Source: Pictodentalium vernedei (Eukaryota; Mollusca; Scaphopoda; Dentaliida; Dentaliidae). Taken from it: DNA of 64,000 nt. The position numbers and the translations under genes are program-made. Below are positions 33,783 to 43,425 of this stretch, piece by piece (position 1 is the stretch's first letter; each line of letters begins with the position of its first letter). The DNA lies in contig CM062296.1 in NCBI GenBank assembly GCA_031216915.1, positions 454,956,287 through 455,020,286 of the forward strand, given 5' to 3'. Under the pieces are notes generated by a model. It was not told the DNA's origin. It worked only from the letters and a program-made list of their open reading frames with translations, and did not search any database.

Positions 33783-33986
33783 GAATGATAATTGGCGCCA
33801 ATTTCGGGACGTCTGCGTCACTGCGCATGCGCAGTAGAGGCGTAGTATGGAGGTCCTTTAGGACATGATTTCTTTTTGTTTTGGATGCAAATTTTGGGGA
33901 TTGGGGGGCAAAATTTGTGTTTGGCCCTGGTTTTGTTAGAGTTAGCACCAGCTAAGTCTGGGTCATTGGTACAGTATAAAAATATT
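33783..33986. repeat. DIRS copy 2, inverted terminal repeat (gene-proximal end)
   Basis: Reverse complement of 26887-27090. Starts GAATGATAATTGGCGCCAAT and ends GGGTCATTGGTACAGTATAA followed by AAATATT. Confidence 0.92.
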
Positions 33987-34321
33987 GCTGTGGAAAATTG
34001 GTGCTTCTACGGCAATTGCTGTGAAGGCTGTCCGATTGCCTAAAAATCATTAGGGGGCAGGGCATTGTCTCAATTGCCATTTATATGTACTATGTGGTGA
34101 AGTGAAATCTGTCAAGTAACTTTAACATGTGAAAGTAGTTTGAGATACATGTGTATATGATTACAATTAATGTGCAGAATCTTTCACTCAATTATATCAT
34201 GCCAATATCATGAACAATGTGAATGCTGAGAAAAAATCTTAGAAGTAAGCAGGCGACTTGCTCAATATGTATAGTATGAGTGAAAATAAGATGCAGCATA
34301 ACCACAAACTAAGTATCTCAA

Positions 34322-34421
34322 TGCTTCTATGTTGATAACTCTAGAATCCGACATCAGTTTCTGGAAAGTAGGAGCTTTCCAGAAACTGATGTCAGATTCT
34401 GGTGTTATCAACATAGAAGCA
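34322..34421. repeat. Long hairpin, arms 47 bp, loop 6 bp
   Basis: TGCTTCTATGTTGATAAC on the left and GTTATCAACATAGAAGCA on the right are exact complements. The inner ACATCAGTTTCTGGAAAG and CTTTCCAGAAACTGATGT are too. Only a few mismatches lie between the blocks. No second copy was noticed in the window. Confidence 0.88.
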
Positions 34422-34620
34422 GAACACAGTTTCTAGTGCTTATGCTGCAATTTGTACTGTTAACTGTAAGATGAGCAATACAGCATGGTGCAACCCACAT
34501 GGTCTGATTCCTTGCGTAACCTGGATGTTGTGCAATTACTACCACCACAAGACTCTTTGAAGAAGCCATCCTCCGCAGTATTTTTGCTGTGGATATTTTT
34601 CATTTCTGCGGCATTTTGCT

Positions 34621-34746
34621 CGGCACTGCTGATTTATTTATTTATTGGTGTTTAAGGTCACATATTTATGCACAATGGCTAATCGTGACCGTGACAGTTT
34701 TACGGGTGGAGGAAGCCGAAGTACCTGGAGAGCGGCACTGCTGATT
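34621..34746 (-). mobile_element. 5'-truncated SINE with 14-bp target-site duplication
   Basis: CGGCACTGCTGATT occurs at 34621-34634 and again at 34733-34746. It flanks a minus-strand SINE tail (TTATTTATTGGTGTTTAAGG, GGTGGAGGAAGCCGAAGTAC). A direct repeat of this length around a 5'-truncated retroposon is the mark of LINE-driven insertion. The same tail ends the 5S-headed SINE at 14395. Confidence 0.88.
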
Positions 34747-35633
34747 GCTGAGGGTGAATTACCATGGCTGAAAACTGAATCAACTATGTAAGAGGAGTAG
34801 TTGCAGACACAAGAATCTTATAAATTTATTTTTTGGTGTTTAAGGTCACATAATTCTGCACAATGGCTAATCGAGAGTGCAACATGGAAATAAAGTTAAG
34901 TTCAGTCAATTGTTTAAACCCATGTTGTCCATTTAGAGGACTACCACACCAAGCATTGGTGACTGAGTCCTATTTTACCAGAAAAACAGAGCTTGTATAC
35001 CACAGTAAAAAAAAAAACAGTTTCATTTCCCGGGGTTTTCATGGGAGAAGAAATCTTATAAAGAAATCTTTTTTTAAATCTTATAAATTCAAGGGGAAAT
35101 AACTTGCTTAACAGTTCTGCTGATTGACAATTTTGGAAAATGTGCATATTCACCTTCCAGCAGTTATATGCGAGAAGTTTCATCAAAATCGGTACATAAA
35201 TGTAGGAGGATTTTTTGACAGATGCGTGGATGGACAAATTTATTTATTGGAGTAAGTTTCAGCATCTCTGGCTCTATCATGATTGCAACACACGTATGAA
35301 CTATGAAGTCAAGTAAAGTTAATTTTTATACCTAGAGTTGAAACTAGAAAGTCCTGTCACAATAAGTGCAGAAAATGCATGTTAGTTAATGTGCTCCTTA
35401 CTGCAGAAGAATGAAGTAGTCTGAAGTACATAAGAACTCCTGCACTGTGCAATGCAAAATGTAATGTGCTATAATCACTGCTATTAGTGAGGTCGGTAGT
35501 GAAATCCCAATCTGAACCGATCAAAAAGAAAAAAAAAATATTGAGACTACAGCATGTGGAGGGTGGATTACTACTAAATTGCTGTGGGGCAGATTTTTCA
35601 CTCAGTACTTACTTACAATTTCTGAGGACAAAA

Positions 35634-35722
35634 CACAAGAAGCACTTGCAAACTGCCATCACATGGACCACCAGGTTGCACTTGGTGGTCCATGCGATGA
35701 AAGTTTGCAAGTGTTTCTTGTG
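35634..35722. repeat. Long hairpin, arms about 43 bp
   Basis: CACAAGAAGCACTTGCAAACT on the left pairs with AGTTTGCAAGTGTTTCTTGTG on the right with one difference. The inner ATGGACCACCA and TGGTGGTCCAT pair exactly. The loop is only a few bases, near 35678. Confidence 0.85.
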
Positions 35723-36617
35723 CTGTTATGAACTTTTATAAATACCTTTTGATTGGAGAAGATATGACACTGCGATTAAGTAGTAATCCATTCTCTTCAT
35801 TCTTATATGCAATTGAATTTTAATATCTATTTATGTCATTACATGTACATGTATCCCAGTAGAGGTTTGGAATAATGTTAATGATCTATATTTGCTAGTA
35901 TAGAATAGTAGAGTTGGGCACACTACTTGTCTACAGGAATTGAGCTTTGCCAATGGTGCAGTTTGACGCAAGTGCACTTACTCAAGACACTATTACTTCA
36001 ATCCTGCCCACTTAAAAGGAATTTCACCCCAGTCATCGAGTACCATGTCTATTTTACCTGCAGTAAAACTAAATTGTTTACCACAGTAAAAAAAGTACTG
36101 CTCTACTTCCTATGGTTCCCACAGAGAGTGAGTGTGTGTGGGGAAGGTGGGGGGGGGGGGGGGGTGGGTTTGGTGGAGGCTGACAAATGGATGACATAAT
36201 TGGCATCGACCATAGAGTGACAATATAGCACCCTCTCCTTTGAAGTGGGGATATAGAATAACAAGGAAATTATGGTCATTAAGTCTTTTTTAACCATGGC
36301 TTGATTTTATGACAAAAGCTAGAAAATAATAAACATGTCAGAAGTGGCAAAGAAGTCTAACTGTAGCATTCAGAAATAAAACACAATTTCACCATTTTGA
36401 TTACCTCCCTTGATGTACAAAATCAGATCAACTGGAAGCATATTATCCCTGAAATGAATAACTCAACTTACAGCTACCCAGTGAATACATTGTTTCAATT
36501 GTTTCGGTGTTTGCCATTAATTGTTCTCCTTAGTTTCTCTGAATTATCTAACCCTGGGTTCTTTTCCAGATTAGAAAGTCTCAAAGACAGGGTTCATGGA
36601 GCTCTGTCAAGCAAGAT

Positions 36618-36900
36618 ATTTAAATTTTATAGTAAATTTCCTTTCTTATTATACCTACCACAATTGTTTACTACAGGCTTGCACTACAGTGGAAGTCCCT
36701 AACTCGGAAAATATACTCTTTATTTTGATCTTTCCCAAGCCATTTGGGAAAGAAAAGTGGTGCAAACGCCCCACGAAAAAATAAGCCAAACCTGGGTCAA
36801 GTGCTACGGGCGCACACCCAGTAGGGGACGCTCTTCTCTTAGTACAAATCACTGGCTTCCGGCAACCAGTGCGCAGGCAGTAACTAATGAATCATTTTTT
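36618..36900. repeat. DIRS copy 4, inverted terminal repeat (gene-distal end)
   Basis: Matches the reverse complement of 49041-49299. Shared wording includes GGCTTGCACTACAG, AACTCGGAAAATATACTCT, TTTGATCTTTCCCAAG and GCAGTAACTAATGAATCATT. Confidence 0.88.
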
Positions 36901-36986
36901 TTGAATCCACCAACATTGGAGTTATGTGATCAGCGGGGAGGAAGGATTCTAACCCGAATAAGAAGACGGGAGGGCCTCCATGTAAA

Positions 36987-37070
36987 CAATTGTGGTAGGT
37001 ACAAGAAAGGGAATTTACTATAAAATTTAAATTTCTTATCAATCTACCTTACAATTGATTACTACAGGCT
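36987..37070. repeat. DIRS copy 4, internal complementary region
   Basis: CAATTGTGGTAGGTACAAGA to ACTATAAAATTT is complementary to the left outer end (AAATTTTATAGTAAATTTCC to CCACAATTG). AAATTTCTTATCAATCTACC to TACAGGCTG is complementary to the right outer end. Confidence 0.87.
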
Positions 37071-37354
37071 GAATAGACAATAGGATGGAGGAAATCACAT
37101 AACCAACCCCCACATAACCCAATTGCACTGGAACCGAGGACAGAGAAAGAGGTCCGTAGGCCTATCGAACCATAGCATCACAAACATTAGTAAAAGACAA
37201 TGAGAAATGAGGCATATGGTTCTGTGCGACGCACAGACAGAAAGGGCAGTAACAGCACAGAGCTGGAACTGACCTTGTAAGAAGCCTAATGGACAGGGTA
37301 GACAACAGCCTGAGCAGAAGAAAGAGGGCCTAAAGCAAAAAGGTCTTCTGACTC
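37071..37354. other. DIRS copy 4, 3' non-coding region
   Basis: Lies between the ICR and the recombinase. No further feature is seen. Confidence 0.5.
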
Positions 37355-38300
37355 CTACTGCAACTGACGCAGATAGAATGTGGAGAAAGTAGAAGCATTT
37401 CTCCAGTAGGCTGCTGGCATAACATCCGACAACTTGATGGAGTTAGAATAAGCCGAAGAGGTAGACAATGCATGCACCTCGTAGGCAGAAATATGACTGG
37501 TAATACAATCGTCAGTCACTAGACGAGCGTAAGCCGCACAAATAGTAAGACAAATCCATCGACTAGGAATAAGAGACAGAAAAAATTGATTCCTGCCTTT
37601 CCTAAGGAACTGCATCCGATTCAGATAAATGCGAATTGCACGGACCCAACAGAGCAAAGGGCGATTACCCTCAGCAGAAGGAAGAGCCCTGATACAGATA
37701 GGAGGTGGAGTCGTTTCTGGTATCTGATTCTTGGCCAGAAAGGAGCAATCAGTGGTAAATGTAACACTGTTGTGAGAGCCCCTGAAAAAGGCCGGATCAA
37801 CCGAGAGGGCGTGAAGCTCACTAACCCATCTGGCTTAGGCAAAAGCCATTAGAAAAGCTGTCTTGTATGTGAGAAAACGCATATCCACCTGGGATAACGG
37901 TTCGAACGGTGCCCCCCCCCCTCCCCTCCCCCCCCCCAAAAAGCAAAGCAGCACCCAAGAAAGATTCCATATTGGGATAAGCTGCAAAGTCCAAAAGGAA
38001 AAGTGCCGAACAAACTTGGAGAGGAATGGATTAGTACCAACACGACGCTGTCCCACATCAAAAAGGTCTCCGAAAGCACTGACCTGTATGTACCCTTTGA
38101 TGTTAACAGGCTGGAGATCCCGAGAATCAAACAGATATACCAGAAACACCGCAATCTGTGAAATCGAAGGATTGGCATAATCAACAGAGTGATCGGCACA
38201 CCATCGACAGAAGACCTTCCACTTAGCCGCATAGGCTAAACCAGTTCAGTGCCTCCTTGAAAAAAAAATGCACTCCACTGCTCGTCTTGAAAAACCTCTA
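37355..38300 (-). pseudogene. Tyrosine recombinase of DIRS copy 4, heavily decayed
   Basis: FLVYLFDSRDLQPVNIKGY near 38140, LIPIWNLSWVLL near 37990, PFEPLSQVDMRFLTYKTAFL near 37890 and WVRAIRIYLNRMQFLRKGRN near 37640 align with copy 2. Defects: a run of C at 37913-37938 replaces the linker LKLKE with a Gly-rich run, a TAA precedes box I, box I reads ARWVSEL (catalytic Arg to Trp), box II reads SAYEVHALS (catalytic His and Arg both lost), and residues near 37570 are deleted. The nucleophile block STFSTFYLRQ keeps its Tyr. It cannot be active. Confidence 0.87.
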
Positions 38301-38343
38301 TGGAGGAGACAGGACCTGACAAAAGATATGCGTGAAGGCACAA

Positions 38344-40137
38344 TCAAGTCGGGTCGACGTGAAACCTCCTTGGGTAACCTTGGCAAAGAAGGTTGTGACA
38401 TAGAGGGAGACATGCTGGAACTGCCGCCAACAGAGAGCGGAGCTGATTGATCCACACCTGCTGAGGCGACCACGGAGCGATCAGAATGATTCGACAACTG
38501 CATCGTATCTTGGCTAGAACCTGAGGCAGAATCGGAACTGGCAGGAAGGTGTTCCAATCGAGTGACAGAGCGTCCACGGTGAAAGCCAGAGGATCTGGAC
38601 ACGGGGACATGAAAGTGTCCACCTGATGGTTCCAACAAGCCGCAAAGAAACTGATGTGGGGACGACCCCAGAGATCGCAAAACGACTGGAACACCACCCT
38701 GTGGCGCATCCACTCGGTGGAAATGACCCTGCCCCGTCGGGACAGGGAGTCGACTAGGACGTTCAGACAACCGGGAATGTGACAAACCACCACTCCGGCG
38801 TTGACATACTGAGCGAGCAGTAGAAGATCCTAAGCCAATCCATACATGGAAACCGAGTGTGTGCCGCCTTGGTTCCGAATGTAAACAACCACTGTCGAAC
38901 TGTCAGGTAAAAGGACCTAGCGATTCGAAAGGTGGGGGATCCACTGCCGGAAACTCCGAAGAAGATCAAGAAGCTCCTTCTGGTTGATGTGAAGAGCTGC
39001 TTGATCCTGGTCCAATGCCCCGTGAGGGGAAAGGCCTAGAGGATCCAACGTCGCACCCCATCCGAGATCGCTGGTGTCTACCATCAGAACATGATCAGAC
39101 GTGGGTAAGTCCAAAGGAACTTCCTGCATAATCCACTGAACATCCGTCCAGAGAAGAAGGTGATGATGAAGAGACTCTGGTAACTGAAGCACCAGATCCA
39201 GAGGATCGACATTCGGCCTACATCGACTGAGCAGAAAGTGTTGGAGAGATCTGACATGCAGCTGGCCTAGAGGAATGAGATCTGTCAACGAACATCAGAG
39301 ACCGAGCAGCCGGGGAAGACTCCGAGCTGTTGCAGACGTGGACTGGAACGGAGTCAGGGCAAAAGCTGGGAGAATCACAGCCCTTGCCCAGGAAACCGCC
39401 ACCGTATTCAGCTGAGTACGGAAGTCCATCCCTAGATGACAAAACGACTGAGAAGGGCCCAGAACTTCTCCTCGGCTCTGAACCCTAGCGATGTGAGCAG
39501 GCTCAATAGTGTGTCGATATCCGACTCCAGAAAGGCAGCATTGGAGGGCCTCTAGAGGATATCATCTAGATACGCCGAAGTTGTCACCCTGGACTGTGTG
39601 CGATGTAAGGCTAACACATGCGACATCAGTCGGGTGAAGGCCCAAGGAGCTAGGTTGGGGCCAAAGGGCATGACCTTGAACTGGTAAACTCGCCCCAGAA
39701 AAGCAAACCTGAGATACTTTCACGATGTCCAATGAATCGGAACGTGGAAGCATCTCGCAGGTTGATCCTGGAAGCAAAAACCCCCTGGTGAATGGAGCGG
39801 CAAATCAACCTGAAAGTCTGCATGCTGAACTTAGGAGCAATGATTGACTGGTTCAGGATACTCAGATCGATAACCGGATGGATCCAGCCGTCCTTCTTCG
39901 GCACCAAGAACAGGCGAGAATAAAAATCCCACTGAATGAATGTTTTTGATGACCTCGATTGCCCCCTTTAACAGGAGATTGTCTATCTACATGATCAAAA
40001 GTTCCCAACATGTAAAATCTAAAGGAACTTGTGTTGGAAGAGGCACTCTCGACAGAGTTGGATGCCTCCGGAAGGATATCCGCAGCCCGGACTGAACAAC
40101 ATCTAACACCCAAGGATCGGATGTAATTGGGGCCCAA
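38344..40137 (-). pseudogene. Reverse transcriptase/RNase H/MT-like polyprotein of DIRS copy 4, decayed
   Basis: VPKKDGWIHPVIDLSILNQS near 39900 (RT), AYLDDIL at 39561-39572 followed by a stop, MVDTSDLGWGATLDPLG near 39080 (RNase H), HIPGCLNVLVDSLSRRGRV near 38770, and the MT-like domain SPCPDPLAFTVDALSLDWN near 38600. It is split into at least six frame blocks. Sequence differs clearly from copies 1-3, so it belongs to another DIRS lineage. Confidence 0.87.
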
Positions 40138-41199
40138 TGGTCTGCAAATTCTGATATCCTTCCTCCAACCTGGGGTGAATCGAGGTGAGGACCTTCATTT
40201 CGAGCCTCAGCGAGACCAACAAGAGGAGAAACCACCTCCTCTACTATATGAAGAAACCTGAGTCCGCCCTCTAGCCTGCCAATGCTTACCCTTACCCCAT
40301 AAGTAGAAGCGGCGACAGGAGGATCAGCCCTTGGCTTTGCAGAGGAAGCAGAAGGGCACTTGTCATGCTTTGGATGGCCCCTGCCTCCAAAAGAAGGCTG
40401 ATCAAGCTGACGAAGCAGCAGTTGATCTATGGAATGACGTAGGACATCATCCCAGACCTTTGCCACAGAACCATGATATAGTTGCGGACCTGCCAAAGAA
40501 ACAGATCGAAGAGCAGCGCGCTGCCCCACAGGAAGGGAATGGCATGTGTCCAACACAGCATCCCTGCAAACTAATTCCAAGTTAACCGTGTTACAGGCAT
40601 GCATGTGCATGAGTGCCTTGGAAAGCACATGCAAAGGAGCCTATACATCGTCAAACTTATCTGGAGGCAGATAAGCAGCTAAAGCAGAGACGACGTGATT
40701 TGAGAGAGAAAGCCCAACAGGGACTCCAGAGTCGCCATAGGAATAACGGCCGTCTTGGGCTTGGAAAGCCCGAGGGAGGTGGAGTCCTGATCAAAGACCG
40801 TCAAAGTCTGGCAGACTGACGGATTGGCGGAATCGTAGGAACGATAATCCACTGGAGGCAAAAAAGTGTCAACCCTGGTGAAGAATGAAGTCTTCATAGC
40901 CTTGGAACTCAGCTTAGAGTCCAAAGCTGCAAATGCTTCAACGACCTGTTCTGACTGGCACGGTCGAAAGCGCCCAAAGCAGGTTGCTCCTCAGGCTGTA
41001 GGTGCGCAACCGATGATCGCGGCCTGGCTGACACTGTCGGATGGTTTGACGGTTTGAGATCTGGAAGGAACCCAAACACAAAGTCAAGTCAAAAGACTGT
41101 GAGCTCTCGACGTCAGGTATATCTGACTCATTCTCTGAGTCGGAAGACACATAGTCCATCATGGGCAAACCAGCCGATGCCTCCCATGGTGTAGGCACA

Positions 41200-41676
41200 C
41201 ATAACAAGCTATTAATTGAAAAAAGAATATGTTTTAATTTTTGGAATTCACTAAAAACAAACCCAACGAAGCTTCTTAAGCTGAGTTTGAAAAGGACTGG
41301 CTGGTTTTGACCGTTGCATTGGGTAAAGAGTTGATATAGATGACATTTACACTAAGGCTGTACAGTACCAAGGGTTAGTTATTCGGTTAGAAATGAAATT
41401 TTTTTTATAAGCAGAAAGTGTGACTAACCCTGTGCAGTGCACAGGGTTAGTCACACTTTCTGGTTAAAACAATTGGTAACTACCATATCACATGCTACAT
41501 GAAAATATATAATGACGAAGGCTGTAAAAATGCTTTGGGTAAGTTAGTTACATGTCGTTACATAGGGTTCTGGATTCAAGGAACTATTGGAAATACTTAT
41601 ACTGGATTGTGGAAATTTTTTAAAGTGAATTCCAAAAATGAAAACATATTCTATTTTCAATTAATAGTGTGTTACA
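41200..41676. mobile_element. MITE inserted in gag of DIRS copy 4
   Basis: AT-rich insert with inverted ends TAACAAGCTATTAATTG (41202) and CAATTAATAGTGTGTTA (ending 41674). The outermost TA on each side is the probable target duplication. Leaving one TA and dropping the rest puts the gag reading frame on both sides back in register, which supports a Tc1/mariner-type TA insertion. It has a near-perfect 49-bp palindrome at its centre and no gene. Confidence 0.85.
41413..41461. repeat. Perfect palindrome, arms 24 bp, 1-base centre
   Basis: AGAAAGTGTGACTAACCCTG continues to TGCA, then G, then the exact reverse complement, ending CAGGGTTAGTCACACTTTCT at 41461. It lies in the middle of the MITE. 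Confidence 0.92.
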
Positions 41677-42693
41677 TGTGGGATCAGAAAGCGGTCTGCT
41701 TCCAATCCCGGGAGGCGGCACTGCAGGGGGCACCTGGAAATCACTAGTAGCCTCTCTGGAAGCAATGGAAAGGCTCTTGGAAAGAACCTGAGTGAGCAAG
41801 GAGAGGGCCTCCCCAAGCTCAGGGCCCTGTCGGCAGGTTCGATGTGGGAACGAACTGGCAAAGTGGCTTCACTCCTGACCCTTTTAACCAGAGAAGTGTC
41901 ACTATCCTCAAATACACCCAACGCAGGGCGACAGGTGGCAGCCAAAACATCTGAAGGCAGATGCGTATTGGGGTATGACATACCCCGAGGATCTACAGAG
42001 CGGGAACTCAGGAGAGTCGCCGTGGACCTCTGAGGGACAGAAGGTCCAGACTGCACAAAAGGCGTTGGTCCTGCAAAACTGGCCATGGGAGCAGAGTGCG
42101 TGGATGGAAATGCCACGGAGTTCATGGTGGCTCCACCATGAACATCCGAATCCAATGAGAAAACTGCGGTGCTCGGCGGCTGAGAGACCACAGCAGAGGG
42201 TTCGGCTGGCAGCCCCTTCCGAGTTGAATTCAGGGAAGGCTAAGGCCGATACCCCACGTCCACACTATCAGAGATGCATCTCTGCAGACCCCTGCAGGGA
42301 TAAGCCAAGGTCGACAGAAACTGTGACCGATGACGTTGCAGATGGAACAGCAGTAGCAGCAGATACGACGGGAGCTGCTGAAACTGGTGGAAAGGGGGGG
42401 AAAGCAACCAAGCTCAGCTCCAAAGGAGGAGTCACAACCTTAGTGACAGCCTCAGATGTCGACTGGAGAGGGACCATAGTCCCGGAATCAGGCATCTCTT
42501 CACCAGACAACACAACAGCTCCTGCAGTATCCACCACAGAAAAGACTGCACATCCCCTGCGGAGGGGTATAACTATCACCAGACGTGGTCGTGCCATGGG
42601 TGCGGGAGGAACGACCACGAGAATGCACCACAAGCTTGGGCAAAAGGCATTGCCTTCAAGGAATAGACCTGTGCATAACAGAGGTGAGAGCAA

Positions 42694-42940
42694 TAGAAGA
42701 AAAAGGTGAACTCAAAAGATGTAGAAAGTAGAAGAACACCCCAACTACAAGAGAAAGGTGGCAGAAAATAAAGGACCAGCGGGAACACAAATGATCCCAG
42801 ACGGCAGACCAAAAAAACAGAAATTCTGCCCTCAACAGAGAGGAGAAATCCTTTCCATAAAGCCCCCCCCCCCCATTGACACCTAACTCCAATAATAATA
42901 ATAATACTCAAAAGAATAACATAAATTTATCAACCAAAAA
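42694..42940. other. DIRS copy 4, 5' non-coding part before the nested insertion
   Basis: No coding signal. A C run at 42864-42874 and AATAATAATAATAAT repeats precede the insertion point of copy 3. Confidence 0.5.
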
Positions 42941-43169
42941 GTTAAAAAATTTATAGTAATTTATATATTTTTTATACTTACCAATGACCCAGACTCAGCT
43001 GGTGCCAACTCCTTAAATTCTAGGGCCAAACACAAATTTTGCCCCCCAATCCCCAAAATTTGCAGCAAAATCAGAAATTTCAATGTCCTATGTGGTCCTC
43101 CATACTTTTTATCCACTGCGCATGTGCAGTGTCAAGGAGGTCTCGAAATTGGCGCCAAATGTCATTCTT
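42941..43169. repeat. DIRS copy 3, inverted terminal repeat (gene-distal end)
   Basis: Reverse complement of 48607-48807, with ACTCAGCTGGTGCCAACTCC, AACACAAATTTTGCCCCCCA and GGCGCCAAATGTCATTC. The paired end has GAATGACATTTGGCGCC, so both ITRs share the same variant. Confidence 0.92.
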
Positions 43170-43243
43170 ACAACTAGTGCCTGTTAAGCATTATGTAATC
43201 AGCGGGGAGGTATGAGTTCCCAATTCATGGGAGGGCCCTCCCC

Positions 43244-43332
43244 GTCTGGGTCATTGGTAAGTATAAAAAATATATAAATTACTATAAATTTTTTAACATT
43301 TTTATACTGTACCAATGACCCAGACTTAGCTG
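43244..43332. repeat. DIRS copy 3, internal complementary region
   Basis: GTCTGGGTCATTGGTAAGTA to TTTTTTAAC, then ATTTTTATACTGTACCAATG to CTTAGCTG. Layout is identical to copies 1 and 2. Confidence 0.92.
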
Positions 43333-43425
43333 AATAGAAAAAAGGCTGGAGGGCCTAGGACATAAAGGAAAATCCAATAGACTCAACTACATGTAAACAG
43401 AATTATCCCCTCAAGGAGAAAAGGA

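Larger units (their letters stand above)
26862..33986 (-). mobile_element. DIRS-type retrotransposon, copy 2 (best preserved)
   Basis: About 7.12 kb, same family and orientation as copies 1 and 3. It has the full layout: gag, overlapping RT/RNase H/MT ORF, tyrosine recombinase, 3' non-coding region, ICR and two ITRs. Left outer end GTTAAAAAATTTATAG at 26862, right outer end CAGTATAAAAATATT at 33972-33986. Defects seen: a TGA at gag codon 49, a TAA before the basic gag tail, and a TGA plus a one-base insertion early in RT. The recombinase appears intact with all catalytic residues. It is the youngest-looking of the three related copies and could donate recombinase in trans. Confidence 0.94.
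33987..36617. other. Spacer between DIRS copies 2 and 4: repeats, no gene
   Basis: Holds two long hairpins, a 5'-truncated SINE with target duplication, another SINE tail piece at about 34829-34875 (GGTGTTTAAGGTCACATAAT) and two copies of the TTACCACAGTAAA dispersed repeat (34950-35050, 35995-36125). A run of 17 G lies around 36148-36164. No coding gene. Confidence 0.5.
40200..42693 (-). pseudogene. Gag-like region of DIRS copy 4, decayed and split by a MITE
   Basis: The C-terminal block CNTVNLELVCRDAVLDTCHS near 40580 aligns with NSALSVANLELVRRD of copy 2. The acidic Ser/Asp-rich stretch MDYVSSDSENESDIPDVESS near 41155 fits the gag middle. A Ser/Pro-rich N-terminal part lies at 41680-42191 and possibly on to 42693. 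A 473-bp MITE (41202-41674) cuts the frame. Unlike copies 1 and 2, the gag tail and the start of the RT gene (WAPITSDPWV near 40130) lie in the same frame here. The true start and any N-terminal zinc cluster could not be found. Confidence 0.7.

Noticed and set aside
36145..36165. G run as a telomere-like or G-quadruplex feature
   Set aside because: A plain homopolymer of about 17 G. Similar C and G runs occur at many places here and no telomeric repeat is present.
42268..42911. Hydrophobic or Cys-containing open frames on the minus strand upstream of gag in DIRS copy 4
   Set aside because: Several overlapping frames with no match to the gag zinc cluster of copies 1 and 2. At most decayed gag N-terminus, not separate genes.
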